The position numbers were made by a program, and so were the translations under genes. The notes beneath the pieces were generated by a model. The model did no database searches and was not told where the DNA came from. It worked only from the letters and a program-made list of their open reading frames with translations. 64,000 nucleotides of DNA from an uncultured Duncaniella sp. (lineage in GTDB: Bacteria > Bacteroidota > Bacteroidia > Bacteroidales > Muribaculaceae): NCBI GenBank assembly GCA_910584825.1, contig CAJUCI010000009.1, forward strand, positions 1-64,000. Direction: 5' to 3'. Below, one piece after another: positions 17,289 to 26,675 of the stretch (its first letter is position 1; every line of letters starts with the position of its first letter).

Positions 17289-18145
17289 TGTATGCCCTCT
17301 ATCGCGGGCTCTTCACATCGCTCGCGCTGTTGCCGTTTCCTGTGCTCTATGGCATAAGCAACGGCCTGAGATATATCCTGGCCAACGTGATGAAATATCG
17401 TCGCGACGTCATAAGGATGAACCTGCGCAACTCGTTCCCCGAAAAGAGCGAACATGAGCTGCGCGAGATTGAGCGGGATTTCTACTCACAGTTTGCCGAC
17501 AATATCGTCGAGACCACCAAACTGCTCCACATGAGCGACCGTCAGGTCGACAAGCGCATCAAGGTGGAGGGTGGCGAGCTCGTTGACCGCCTCATCGACG
17601 AGGGGCATCCAGTGGTGCTCTATCTCGGCCACTATGCCAACTGGGAATACGTGCCTGCAATAGTGCGTCACTTCTCCAAGCCGCAACTGTGCGCCCAGGT
17701 CTACAAGCCGCAGCGCGACAAGGCTTTTGACCGTCTGATGCTCAAGGTGCGCTCGCGCTTCAATCCCGTGTCGGTGCCTCAGGACAAGGTATTTCGCACG
17801 ATGGTGAGATGGTATCGTGACAAGGTGCCGTTCATCACGGGCTTCATTGCCGACCATCGTTCAAACAGCAGCGTATCACACCATGCCACCACATTCCTCG
17901 GCCAGCACACACCGTTCAATCCAGGCGGCGAGGAGATAGGCAAACGCATCAATGCCGCATACCTCTATCTCGATGTCGAGAAGACCTCGCGCGGACATTA
18001 TAAGTTTACTTTCAAGCCGATAGAGCCGGACAATCTTGAGGGGGACTCGCCCTACACCCGCCGTTATCTCGAGATGCTTGAGCAGACCATCCGACGCCGC
18101 CCCGGACTGTGGCTGTGGTCACACCGACGCTGGCTGTACAAATAA
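17273..18145 (+). CDS. lipid A late acyltransferase (LpxL/HtrB family)
   Basis: Inner-membrane acyltransferase predicted to add a secondary acyl chain to Kdo-lipid A. About 290 residues. An N-terminal membrane helix (YRGLFTSLALLPFPVLYGIS) precedes the HX4(D/E) catalytic motif in YLGHYANWEY near residue 120. The later stretches GFIADHRSN and NPGGEEIGKRINAAYLYLDV also fit. Two starts are possible: ATG at 17273, overlapping waaA by 16 bases, and ATG at 17288, sharing one base with the waaA stop. The first is chosen because the extra basic residues precede the membrane helix as in relatives. Chain preference cannot be read. Confidence 0.88.
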   Translation: MREKLMYALYRGLFTSLALLPFPVLYGISNGLRYILANVMKYRRDVIRMNLRNSFPEKSEHELREIERDFYSQFADNIVETTKLLHMSDRQVDKRIKVEGGELVDRLIDEGHPVVLYLGHYANWEYVPAIVRHFSKPQLCAQVYKPQRDKAFDRLMLKVRSRFNPVSVPQDKVFRTMVRWYRDKVPFITGFIADHRSNSSVSHHATTFLGQHTPFNPGGEEIGKRINAAYLYLDVEKTSRGHYKFTFKPIEPDNLEGDSPYTRRYLEMLEQTIRRRPGLWLWSHRRWLYK

Positions 18146-18201
18146 ATCGACAATTTTACTATTATCATAAAGAAATATACATTCTAATATCCGACATCAT
18201 C

Positions 18202-18927
18202 ATGAAAATAATATGCGTGATTCCGGCCCGTGCCGAGTCAACAAGATTTTTTGAGAAACCTCTCGCCCTCATCCTCGGCAAACCCATGATACAGTGGGTG
18301 TATGAGCACTGCAAGGAGGTTGAGATATTCGAGGAGGTCTACGTGGCCACCGACAGCGAGAAAATCAAGGCCAAGGCCGAGAGCTTCGGCGCGAAGGTAA
18401 TCATGACCCGCGACGACCATGACACAGCTACCGAACGTCTCTACGAAGTGTCGACACGCATCGATGCCGACCTCTATGTGATGGTCAACGGCGATGAGCC
18501 TCTGCTCACCCGCGACGCCATCGTTCAGTGCATCCCCGACGGACTCAAGCCCGGCGACTTCTTCGTGTCAAACCTCATGACCGACTTCTCCAACCCTGTC
18601 GAGGTCGTCGATGCCACCAACCTCAAAATCGTCACCGCCGCCGATGACCGCTGCCTGTTCATCTCGCGTTCTCCCATCCCATATCCCAAGGGGGCGATGG
18701 ACTACGTGTTCCACAAGTTTGTGGGCGTGGGCGCATTTACCCGCAAGGCCCTCGACTTCTATCACAACACCCCGCGCGGCCCGATTGAGAAAATCGAGGA
18801 GAACGACTCATTCCGCTTCCTCGAAAACCATATGCCCATCTATTATTACAACTGCCACTGCAAGTCGCTCTCAGTCGACAACCGCAAGGACATCGACGGT
18901 GTTGAGACATATCTGAAATCCCTGTAG
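18202..18927 (+). CDS. KdsB-like CMP-sugar synthetase (divergent)
   Basis: A cytidylyltransferase of 241 residues, predicted to activate Kdo or a related sugar as a CMP derivative. The start is ATG at 18202, which opens MKIICVIPARAESTRFFEKP. The fold is clear from PARAESTR, KPMIQWVYEH, VYVATDSEKIKAKA, MVNGDEPLL and LFISRSPIPYPKG. It departs from standard KdsB: the LPGKPL loop reads FFEKPL, the HxSGTDR region reads HDTATERL, and the TGVDTPED segment reads LSVDNRKD. The position between waaA/acyltransferase and a GT9 enzyme ties it to LPS. Whether the substrate is Kdo, a Kdo derivative or another acidic sugar is open. Confidence 0.75.
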   Translation: MKIICVIPARAESTRFFEKPLALILGKPMIQWVYEHCKEVEIFEEVYVATDSEKIKAKAESFGAKVIMTRDDHDTATERLYEVSTRIDADLYVMVNGDEPLLTRDAIVQCIPDGLKPGDFFVSNLMTDFSNPVEVVDATNLKIVTAADDRCLFISRSPIPYPKGAMDYVFHKFVGVGAFTRKALDFYHNTPRGPIEKIEENDSFRFLENHMPIYYYNCHCKSLSVDNRKDIDGVETYLKSL

Positions 18928-18962
18928 TCTAAACAGTTATAAAGTAGAATAAGTCGATATAA

Positions 18963-19970
18963 ATGAGCCGGGAAAAGCCTCGAATAATTGTACTGCGATT
19001 CTCCGCGCTCGGAGACATAGCCATGACCGTGCCTGTCATCTATTCGGTGGCACGCGCGTATCCTGACATGGAGATAATCGTGGCCACGCGTCCGTTTTTC
19101 GGGCGCATGTTCATCAACGCGCCCGAGAACGTCAGGGTCATGACATTTGACCTGAAAGATAAGTACAAGGGTCTGCGTGGCACACTGAAGATAGCTCGCG
19201 AACTGGCCGCGCTGCACCCCGACTACGTTGCCGACCTCCACAACATGGCGCGCACAATGGCTGTCACAGCCTGGCTCGGACTCAGCGGAGCCAAGACCGC
19301 TACCGTCGACAAGGCCCGTGCGTCGCGTAAACGCGTGTATGCCGGAGGCGAGCCGCAGCGACAGTATATCGACCGCTATTTTGACACATTCAGTCGTCTC
19401 GGACTTGAGGCGCGGATGGATTTCAAATCGGTGTTTGACGGAGGCGACATGCCCGAGGTCAACACTGAGATACGCCGGCCGGCCGTAGGCATAGCACCGT
19501 TCGCACGCTATGCCACCAAGACCTACCCGCCCGAGAAGATGAGAACCGTAGCCCGCATGCTTGCCGCAAAGGGGGTCAACGTGTACCTGTTCGGCGGGCG
19601 CGGGGCCGAAGCTGAGACGCTGTCCTCGTGGCAGGAACCGGGCATCGTATCGCTGGCCGGACAGTTTCAGCTCGAGGAGGAAATCGCGCTTATGAGCCGT
19701 CTCGATGTGATGGTTAGCATGGACTCGGCCAACCAGCACCTTGCCGGACTTGCCGGGACGCAGGTAGCGTCAGTGTGGGGAAGCACCACCCCGGCGTGCG
19801 GATTTCTTGGCTTCGGGCAGAGTGGCGACAATGCCGTGTCACTCGGTCTCGAATGCCAACCCTGCACCATAGCCGGGAGCAAGGAGTGCCCCAAGGGTCA
19901 TATGGACTGCCTGCGCCAACTGCCCGAGGAGAGTATCGTCAACAAGGTAATGTCACTCATCGCGAAATGA
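18963..19970 (+). CDS. glycosyltransferase family 9 (heptosyltransferase-like)
   Basis: Cytoplasmic GT-B enzyme of 335 residues that would extend the LPS core with a heptose or related sugar. N-terminal IIVLRFSALGDIAMTVPVIY contains the ADP-heptose-transferase GD motif. C-terminal VSMDSANQHLAGLAGTQVAS and VWGSTTPACGFLGFGQ form the donor-binding site. A cysteine-rich stretch, LECQPCTIAGSKECPKGHMD, follows and is common in this family. The TGA overlaps the ATG of the next gene (ATGA at 19967-19970), indicating translational coupling. Confidence 0.9.
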   Translation: MSREKPRIIVLRFSALGDIAMTVPVIYSVARAYPDMEIIVATRPFFGRMFINAPENVRVMTFDLKDKYKGLRGTLKIARELAALHPDYVADLHNMARTMAVTAWLGLSGAKTATVDKARASRKRVYAGGEPQRQYIDRYFDTFSRLGLEARMDFKSVFDGGDMPEVNTEIRRPAVGIAPFARYATKTYPPEKMRTVARMLAAKGVNVYLFGGRGAEAETLSSWQEPGIVSLAGQFQLEEEIALMSRLDVMVSMDSANQHLAGLAGTQVASVWGSTTPACGFLGFGQSGDNAVSLGLECQPCTIAGSKECPKGHMDCLRQLPEESIVNKVMSLIAK

Positions 19971-21802
19971 CACAGCTGATACTCTTCATAGTCATCTATT
20001 TCGCGGGATGCCTGGCGTATTTTCAGCTGATTCAGCGTCCGCTGTTCATAGCCTACAACCGCAAGGAGAGCACACGCCCAATCACCATTCGCGAGATGTG
20101 GAGCATCGCCCGATACGGATTCAAATCTGACATCATAGTGTGCTCCTATCTCACAGCCATCCCACTGATTGCCGCAACCGTACAGGCTTTCGTATCCACT
20201 GCGTTCCTGCATGAATTCATGGTGGCATACAGCATAGTGACCGGCATTGTCATAGGCACCGGCACGATGGTCGACATCGCGCTGTACCCATTCTGGAAAT
20301 TCAAGCTCGACGCATGCGTGCTCCCCTATCTCAAATCCATAAAGGGAGCCACAGCAAGCGTGTCCACGACATTTATCATCGTCAGCCTCGCGGCTCTTAT
20401 CGTCGGAATAGTATTTACGGCAGGATGGTTCGAGGCCACGAGCCTGATGGCCGTAGGGCCGGAACCGTTCCGCGCACACGGGCCGGTGGAGATTGCCATG
20501 ACCATTGCCGTTTTCATAATCGCCGTCGGTCTGCTGTTCATGATGATACGCGGATTGGGCCGACGGCCTAACAACCCGAGCATATCGTTCTACTCCAACA
20601 ACCTATTCTTCAACCACTGCGCGCTCAATCCCATATATGCATTCATCTACTCGCTCTCGGTCAGCGACAAGATTGAGGGCGCGTTCAGGGAGTTTGACGA
20701 CGAGACCTGCCACCGTGAGTTTGCCGAACTTTATCCCGGCGACACCCAGCCGACCGACAAGCTGTTTAACACCGACCGCCCCAACATACTTTTTATCATA
20801 TGGGAAAGTCTGAGCGCGCGGTTTGTCGAAGAGCTGGGCGGTCAGAAAGATGTGACGCCCAACATCAACCGGCTCTCACGCGAGGGAATCTTCTTCACCC
20901 ATGTCGACTGCAACAGTTTCCGCACTGACCGCGGACTGGTTGCCCTCCTGAGCGGTTATCTCGCCCAGCCTACCACGAGCGTGATACGCATGACCAAGAA
21001 ACTGCCCAACCTGCCTGCGTTCCCTCGCAAGTTCAAGGATGAGGGCTATGTCACCACCGCCGTGCATGGCGGCGACCTGTCGATATTCCACAAGGCCGAG
21101 TATTACCTCACTGTCGGGCATGACCATATTGTCGGCGACAAAGACCTGCCCAAGGGGCTTGCGTCCGGCAAATGGGGCATACATGACGGCGAAGTGATGG
21201 ACTGGCTGTATGAAGACATCATGGCCAAGACCGCCAAAGGGGAGCGATGGTACACGACTTTCCAGACCCTCAGCTCGCACGAGCCCTGGACAGTCCCCTA
21301 TGACAGGATTAAGGATGACGAGATAGCCAACTCATTCGCATATGTCGATGATGCGCTCGGCCGACTGATGGAACGTCTCAAAAAGACACCGGCGTGGAAA
21401 GATATGCTCATTGTAGTCACAGGCGACCACGGATGCAACACCGGGCATTTCCTCGCCACCGACAAATATGCCCACATACCGCTCCTGATAATCGGCGGAG
21501 CCGTGAAAGAGCTGCGCCGCATCGACACTATTATGTCGCAAAGCGACACCGCCGCCACCATACTCGGCCAACTCGGCATCAGCCATGACGAGTTCATATT
21601 CAGCCGCGATGTCATGGCCGACTCTTACAAATACCCCTTCTCGTTTCACACATTTGTCAACGGGTTCATGTTTCGCGACGCCACAGGTTACACCGTCTAT
21701 GACAACGTTTCCTCAACTGCCACCGACTCTCCCGACCCCACCCGCGAACACAAAGGCAAAATAATACTCCAATACCTCTACGAAGACCTCGCAAAAAGAT
21801 AA
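19967..21802 (+). CDS. LTA synthase family membrane sulfatase-fold transferase
   Basis: Polytopic enzyme of 611 residues with about five N-terminal membrane helices (to residue ~200). An extracytoplasmic alkaline-phosphatase/sulfatase domain follows. Metal and catalytic features are visible: the Glu in NILFIIWESLSARF, the likely nucleophile Thr in NSFRTDRGLVALLSGY, HDGEVMDW, and the metal pair in VVTGDHGCNTGHF. Gram-negative relatives transfer phosphoglycerol or phosphoethanolamine to lipids or glycans. In an LPS operon it probably decorates lipid A or core sugars (inference). The start at 19967 overlaps the GT9 stop; an earlier in-frame ATG at 19775 lies inside that gene and is rejected. Confidence 0.85.
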   Translation: MTQLILFIVIYFAGCLAYFQLIQRPLFIAYNRKESTRPITIREMWSIARYGFKSDIIVCSYLTAIPLIAATVQAFVSTAFLHEFMVAYSIVTGIVIGTGTMVDIALYPFWKFKLDACVLPYLKSIKGATASVSTTFIIVSLAALIVGIVFTAGWFEATSLMAVGPEPFRAHGPVEIAMTIAVFIIAVGLLFMMIRGLGRRPNNPSISFYSNNLFFNHCALNPIYAFIYSLSVSDKIEGAFREFDDETCHREFAELYPGDTQPTDKLFNTDRPNILFIIWESLSARFVEELGGQKDVTPNINRLSREGIFFTHVDCNSFRTDRGLVALLSGYLAQPTTSVIRMTKKLPNLPAFPRKFKDEGYVTTAVHGGDLSIFHKAEYYLTVGHDHIVGDKDLPKGLASGKWGIHDGEVMDWLYEDIMAKTAKGERWYTTFQTLSSHEPWTVPYDRIKDDEIANSFAYVDDALGRLMERLKKTPAWKDMLIVVTGDHGCNTGHFLATDKYAHIPLLIIGGAVKELRRIDTIMSQSDTAATILGQLGISHDEFIFSRDVMADSYKYPFSFHTFVNGFMFRDATGYTVYDNVSSTATDSPDPTREHKGKIILQYLYEDLAKR

Positions 21803-21815
21803 AATACTGTATAAT

Positions 21816-21859
21816 CCTCACATCTAAACACCTCGAATTCGAGGTGTTTAGATGTGAGG
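21816..21859. repeat. 44-bp perfect palindrome
   Basis: A spacerless perfect palindrome centred between 21837 and 21838 on GAATTC (an EcoRI site). Each 22-base arm is the exact complement of the other. It lies 14 bases after the stop of the LTA-synthase-like gene, in the gap before a converging gene. No poly-T tract follows on either strand, so a standard intrinsic terminator is not proven. Confidence 0.9.
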
Positions 21860-22011
21860 CCGACCTTAACGCCTCACACTCTCTCCAAAGAATTGGATTG
21901 AAACGACCAATGCAAAATGCAATTAGATTAGTTTCATAGTCCAAACGTAAATATCCAAAGGGACTGTTTAATAACAAAAGGTTGTTTTTGCGGGAATTTT
22001 TGTACGGCAAT
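21860..22011. other. non-coding remainder of the convergent gap
   Basis: About 150 bases of moderately AT-rich DNA with no ORF, promoter box or repeat that I can support. Confidence 0.5.
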
Positions 22012-23046
22012 TTATGGGATTGCAACTCTGCCCGGTATTTTGGAGAAGCGGAGGGTGGTTTTGAGCATGGGGAAGGAGAGGGTCAGTAGCGAGGCGTTGT
22101 CGATGGTGGCATGTATGTCGTCGGTCATGCGTTCAAATGTTGCATCTATCCACTGCAGGTCATAATGCCCCTCGAAGATGGTGGAACGCAGTTCGCCCTT
22201 TAGCATCAAGGGTTTCCACTTGTCGCCAAGCGTCTTGGCCCCGTCGATATAAACGATGTCGTAACATACAGGCACGAATTCGTGCCCGACGGCCCTGTCA
22301 GACTCTTTCCTTACCAAAGCCAATGTGTAACGCCCGCCCGGTCGCGCATACATCGGGTCGTTCTCGCGGTCAAAATAAGTCCAATAGCCCTCTATAGGGT
22401 CAGTCGATTTGCCGAATCGCCCGGCGAGTTCCTCGGCGGTATATCCCGAAGCAAATGCATCCTCAGGCGGACGACATGCCTCGACTGCAAACACCGGGAC
22501 ACTCAACGCCCCTACGCTCCACACCTCAACGCCATCAGGCCGGAAACCATCGCCGAGAGCCACATCCATAAGATGCCGACTGCGATGCCCGCCGCCGTTG
22601 ATGCTGAGAGTGCCGTCGGCAAGCGACAGTTCCAGCGAATTGAAATCCCCACCGGCCAGTCTGAACCCTTCCACCTCGCCGTCGGCTAACTTCCTGCCGC
22701 CACGCTCAACCGTAAGCATAGCGATACGGCGGTCAAGGATGTCACCGTAATCGGTGTTGCCAAACCGCAACGACACCCTCACGGTGTCGGCGGGAGCGGT
22801 CAGCGAAACTCCCCACCAGGTCTTGGACATCCCCCTGCCCTCGCGGACTTTTGACAACGCCGCCCTGACATCAACCGACAAGCCGTCCAACGCTCCAATC
22901 GCGTCAATATCGCGGTGCAGAACGGAGTCGGTCAGAACCACAGGGGCATCAAGATGCGAACGGGTGCAGTTATCCCCGCCACACATTATGCCGACACCAA
23001 GCGTCAGCATAAGCGCGACAGCGGACAAGCCTTTGATATGGGACAT
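22012..23046 (-). CDS. unknown exported protein
   Basis: I do not recognise this 344-residue protein. It starts with a signal-like segment (MSHIKGLSAVALMLTLGVGI) followed by MCGGDNC; cleavage could leave a soluble protein or a lipid-modified Cys. The rest is predicted beta-rich and globular. It includes KTWWGVSLTAPADTVRVSLR, a region around IEGYWTYFDRENDPMYARPG, and a C-terminal stretch of short strands. The IEGYWTYFDRE part is reminiscent of beta-barrel lipocalin-like Bacteroidetes proteins, but that is a guess. It lies 40 bases downstream of the amidophosphoribosyltransferase gene on the same strand and is probably co-transcribed. Confidence 0.6.
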   Translation of the reverse strand: MSHIKGLSAVALMLTLGVGIMCGGDNCTRSHLDAPVVLTDSVLHRDIDAIGALDGLSVDVRAALSKVREGRGMSKTWWGVSLTAPADTVRVSLRFGNTDYGDILDRRIAMLTVERGGRKLADGEVEGFRLAGGDFNSLELSLADGTLSINGGGHRSRHLMDVALGDGFRPDGVEVWSVGALSVPVFAVEACRPPEDAFASGYTAEELAGRFGKSTDPIEGYWTYFDRENDPMYARPGGRYTLALVRKESDRAVGHEFVPVCYDIVYIDGAKTLGDKWKPLMLKGELRSTIFEGHYDLQWIDATFERMTDDIHATIDNASLLTLSFPMLKTTLRFSKIPGRVAIP

Positions 23047-23086
23047 GACGGGAGAGATGGACTAATGTAATGAATGAAGAGAGAGG

Positions 23087-24976
23087 CTATCGTTTGTCTA
23101 CGTTGCCCTCGTAATAGTTGATAAAAGCGCGGTTGACCAGACGCGTGCCTCCGGGGGTGGGATAATCGCCCGAGAAATACCAGTCGCCGGGACATGACGG
23201 TATTGCCTCACGCAGGCCATCGAGCGACTGATATATGATGTCAACCTCGGCATTGACAGAGCCGTCAGCCGTGAGCATATCGGCAATCTTGCGTGATATG
23301 TCCTCTTGGGTGAACGGGGCATAAACGGCCTTGACGCAGTTGGTTATCTCAAAATCAAGCAACCCCTCCTGCTGGCGGCAACGCTCGTAGGTCTCGCGCA
23401 GGATATATTCCATGCCCCGGTCCTTGAGCAGCTCGACAGCGGCGCGGAATGCTATGAACTCGCCCATACGCGACATGTCGATACCGTAATAGTCGGGATA
23501 GCGTACCTGAGGCGATGATGAGACGACAACAATCTTCCTGGGATGCAGACGGTCGAGCATGTGGAGAATAGACTGTTTGAGCGTAGTGCCGCGCACTATG
23601 CTGTCATCAATCACCACGAGGGTATCGACATCGTTCTCGACAATGCCGTAAGTCACGTCATAGACATGAGCGGCAAGGTCGTTGCGCGAGTCACCCTCGG
23701 TGATAAACGTGCGCAGCTTAATATCCTTGATGGCCACCTTCTCGACCCTCACATGCTGGCTCATTATCTCCTTGAGCCGCTCCTCGTTAAGCGTACCGGC
23801 GGTCTGGGCATTGAGTATCTGGGTGGTCTTGATTTTGTTAAGCTCATCCTCAAAGCCCGACACCATGCCGATGAACGCCACCTCGGCAGTGTTGGGGATG
23901 AACGAGAGGACAGTGTGGGCTATGTCGCCGCCGATGCTCTGCATAATCTGAGGCACGAGGTTGCTGCCCAGACGCTTGCGCTCGCGGTAGATGTCGGCAT
24001 CGCTTCCGCGTGAGAAGTAGATACGCTCAAACGAGCATCGCTGATTGGTGTCCTCGCCGAGAATGTCGGTGACCTTGACATGTCCGGCCTTGTCGACAAT
24101 CAGCGCACTGCCCGGGGCAAGCTCGTTGACCTGACGGCGTGCCACATCAAGGACCGTCTGAATTACAGGCCGTTCCGATGCCAGTACCACAATCTCGTCG
24201 TCATAATAATAGAATGCCGGACGTATGCCGTGACGGTCGCGCAGAGCAAACATGTCGCCCGAACCCGTGGCACCGCATATCACAAAACCGCCGTCCCAGG
24301 CATGAGCCGTGGATGACAGCACTCGGGTGAGGTCAAGATTCTCCTCAATGGTGTTGGTCAGCATAGGTTCGCAGAGTGAGTCGCGATACTGACGATAGAT
24401 GCGGTGGTTCTCCTTGTCGAGGGCCGCGCCGAGCTGTTCGAGCAGTATCACCGTATCGCTGTATATGCGCGGGTGCTGGCCGCTCTTGACCACCTCCTGA
24501 AAGATGGTGTCGACGTTGGTCATATTGAAATTGCCGCACATCAACAGGTTGCGTGACCGCCAGTTGTTGCGGCGCAGGAACGGGTGGCAGTATGATATGC
24601 CGCTTTTGCCTGTAGTGGAGTAGCGGAGATGACCCATATAAATCTCGCCGATGAACGGCACATCCTCCTCGACCTCGCGCGGAGTCATGTCATCTACTTC
24701 ATAATGCGAGAGCTTTTCCCTGACCGTACCGAAAATTTCCTGAATGGCGTCCTTGCCGAGCGCGCGTTCGCGATAGACATATTCATTGCCCGGGAGCGAA
24801 TGAAGTTTGACGACACCTATACCTGCGCCCTCCTGACCACGGTTGTGCTGCTTCTCCATGAGGAGGTAGAGCTTGTTGAGACCGTATGCGTAGGCGCCAT
24901 ACTTCTGCTTGTAATATTCAAGCGGTTTGAGGAGGCGTATCATAGCCACGCCACACTCGTGTTTGAGTATCTCCAT
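23087..24976 (-). CDS. amidophosphoribosyltransferase family protein (PurF-like)
   Basis: Predicted glutamine PRPP amidotransferase, the first committed step of purine synthesis, or a close paralogue. The Ntn-hydrolase nucleophile is Cys8 (MEILKHECGVAMIRL), so a seven-residue propeptide must be removed. QHNRGQEGAGIG and GHLRYSTTGKSG follow in the glutaminase half. The PRPP site VVIDDSIVRGTT is near residues 452-463. At 629 residues it is longer than common PurF (about 470-510), as is the second, longer type seen in Bacteroidales. It is divergent from the K+/H+ antiporter gene. Whether it is the main PurF of the cell cannot be decided here. Confidence 0.88.
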   Translation of the reverse strand: MEILKHECGVAMIRLLKPLEYYKQKYGAYAYGLNKLYLLMEKQHNRGQEGAGIGVVKLHSLPGNEYVYRERALGKDAIQEIFGTVREKLSHYEVDDMTPREVEEDVPFIGEIYMGHLRYSTTGKSGISYCHPFLRRNNWRSRNLLMCGNFNMTNVDTIFQEVVKSGQHPRIYSDTVILLEQLGAALDKENHRIYRQYRDSLCEPMLTNTIEENLDLTRVLSSTAHAWDGGFVICGATGSGDMFALRDRHGIRPAFYYYDDEIVVLASERPVIQTVLDVARRQVNELAPGSALIVDKAGHVKVTDILGEDTNQRCSFERIYFSRGSDADIYRERKRLGSNLVPQIMQSIGGDIAHTVLSFIPNTAEVAFIGMVSGFEDELNKIKTTQILNAQTAGTLNEERLKEIMSQHVRVEKVAIKDIKLRTFITEGDSRNDLAAHVYDVTYGIVENDVDTLVVIDDSIVRGTTLKQSILHMLDRLHPRKIVVVSSSPQVRYPDYYGIDMSRMGEFIAFRAAVELLKDRGMEYILRETYERCRQQEGLLDFEITNCVKAVYAPFTQEDISRKIADMLTADGSVNAEVDIIYQSLDGLREAIPSCPGDWYFSGDYPTPGGTRLVNRAFINYYEGNVDKR

Positions 24977-24996
24977 CTGTCTGGCTTATTACGGCA

Positions 24997-25058
24997 CAAA
25001 ATTACATAATTTTGCAATAACATCATGATGTGGTTGCCGAATTATTTCACTATTTTTG
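24997..25058. promoter_or_regulatory. divergent -7 boxes between the PurF-like and antiporter genes
   Basis: The minus strand reads TAATTTTG at 25004-24997, 21 bases before the PurF-like ATG. The plus strand reads TATTTTTG at 25051-25058, 79 bases before the antiporter ATG. No convincing -33 TTTG is spaced correctly for either. Confidence 0.5.
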
Positions 25059-25137
25059 CAATCCCGACAAAAAATGTCACGATGCGTTGCACCGCTCAGT
25101 GATGAAGTGTATAACCCACAAAACACCCCTCCAAACG

Positions 25138-26628
25138 ATGCAAATACTCACATCCGAAAGCATAATGCTCATAGGCTCAGTGCTGCTCATAGCCGGAGTG
25201 CTAATAGGCAAATCGAGTTATCGCGTAGGACTGCCGCTGCTCCTCATCTTCCTCCTCGTGGGCATGGGATTCGGAACTGACGGACTGGGCATACAGTTCA
25301 GCGACATGCACACGGCGCAGTTCATCGGCATGTTCGCGCTCTGCATCATCCTCTTCTCGGGCGGCATGGGCACCAAGATTTCGGCAATACGCCCCGTCAT
25401 AGCCCCGGGACTGGTGCTGTCAACCGTAGGCGTGCTGCTGACCGCGCTCGTGACAGGCACGTTCATATGGTTCCTGTCGGGCCTGAGCTGGACCAACATA
25501 CATTTTGCCTTCCTCCCGTCACTGCTATTGGCGGCAACGATGTCGTCGACCGACTCGGCGTCGGTGTTCGGCATCCTCGGCAGCCAGCGCGTAGGTCTGC
25601 GCAACCACCTGCGACCGCTACTCGAACTGGAGAGCGGTTCCAACGACCCGATGGCCTACATGCTCACCATCATCCTCATCGAGACCATCACCCTCGGCGG
25701 TGACCTGTCGGCATGGAGTGTCGTCGGGCAGTTGCTGCTGCAGTTCGGTGTAGGCGGAGCAATGGGTTGGGCGATGGGCAAGCTCACGACCCGACTCATA
25801 GACCTTTACCGCAAGACGGGAGGGAAGTCGGGAAGCGACGAAGACCCTTCGCAGGCCACAGCCATGATATCCATACTCATTCTCGGCTCGGTGTTCCTGA
25901 CATTCTCGGCCACGACCGCACTTGCCGGCAACGGCTATCTCGCCGTGTACATATGCGGCATCGTGCTCGGCAACGAGCGGCTCCCCAGCCACAGGGGCAT
26001 AGTGAAGTTTATGGACGGCATGACATGGCTCATGCAGATAGTTGTGTTCCTGATGCTCGGCCTCCTCGTCAATCCCCACGAGATGCTTGATGTCGCGGCC
26101 GTGTCGCTCCTGATTGGTGCGTTCATGATACTTGTGGGCCGACCGCTGAGTGTGTTCCTGTCGCTCGCGCCGTTCCGAGGCATCACGCGCCGCTCCAAGG
26201 TGTGGGTGTCATGGGTGGGTCTGCGCGGTGCGGTGCCTATCATCTTTGCCACCTATCCCGTAGTGGCCGGGCTTGAAGGTGCAGGGTTGATATTCAATAT
26301 CGTATTCTTCGTCACACTCCTGTCGCTGCTCGTTCAGGGCACCACCGTCATCCGTTCGGCCCGACGGCTCGGACTTGTTGACAATGATGCTGACGAGGAG
26401 GATGATTTCGGCGTGGAACTGGCCGACGAACTGCCCACATCGCTCCACACTATCATCCTGACCGACAAACACCTGGCCGACGGCAACACTCTGCGTGACA
26501 TGTCGCTGCCAGAAGGCTCGCTCGTCATGATGATTAAGCGTGGCGACCGCTACATGGTGCCCAACGGCACACGCCGTCTGCAGTCAGGCGACAAACTACT
26601 CGTAATAACCGAAGAGCCTAACGGTTGA
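25138..26628 (+). CDS. potassium/proton antiporter (CvrA/NhaP2-like, CPA1)
   Basis: Inner-membrane cation/H+ exchanger of 496 residues. About 12-13 helices span residues 1-395, including the transport-core signature LLLAATMSSTDSASVFGIL and LELESGSNDPMAYMLTI. A C-terminal TrkA-C/RCK-C-like domain (about residues 415-496, with LADGNTLRDMSLPEGSLVMM and LQSGDKLLVITEEP) indicates ligand control. Start at 25138 (MQILTSESIMLIGSVLL) is chosen because the region upstream is promoter and non-membrane sequence; an earlier ATG at 25102 is less likely. Probable role: potassium and pH homeostasis. Confidence 0.9.
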   Translation: MQILTSESIMLIGSVLLIAGVLIGKSSYRVGLPLLLIFLLVGMGFGTDGLGIQFSDMHTAQFIGMFALCIILFSGGMGTKISAIRPVIAPGLVLSTVGVLLTALVTGTFIWFLSGLSWTNIHFAFLPSLLLAATMSSTDSASVFGILGSQRVGLRNHLRPLLELESGSNDPMAYMLTIILIETITLGGDLSAWSVVGQLLLQFGVGGAMGWAMGKLTTRLIDLYRKTGGKSGSDEDPSQATAMISILILGSVFLTFSATTALAGNGYLAVYICGIVLGNERLPSHRGIVKFMDGMTWLMQIVVFLMLGLLVNPHEMLDVAAVSLLIGAFMILVGRPLSVFLSLAPFRGITRRSKVWVSWVGLRGAVPIIFATYPVVAGLEGAGLIFNIVFFVTLLSLLVQGTTVIRSARRLGLVDNDADEEDDFGVELADELPTSLHTIILTDKHLADGNTLRDMSLPEGSLVMMIKRGDRYMVPNGTRRLQSGDKLLVITEEPNG

Positions 26629-26675
26629 TTGTGCCCCCTCAGGCTGACACTCCGCGACAGCAGTTATCGCGGGAA

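Noticed and set aside
18846..19739. 297-codon minus-strand frame opposite kdsB-like and GT9 genes
   Set aside because: Shadow of two supported coding genes; no family features.
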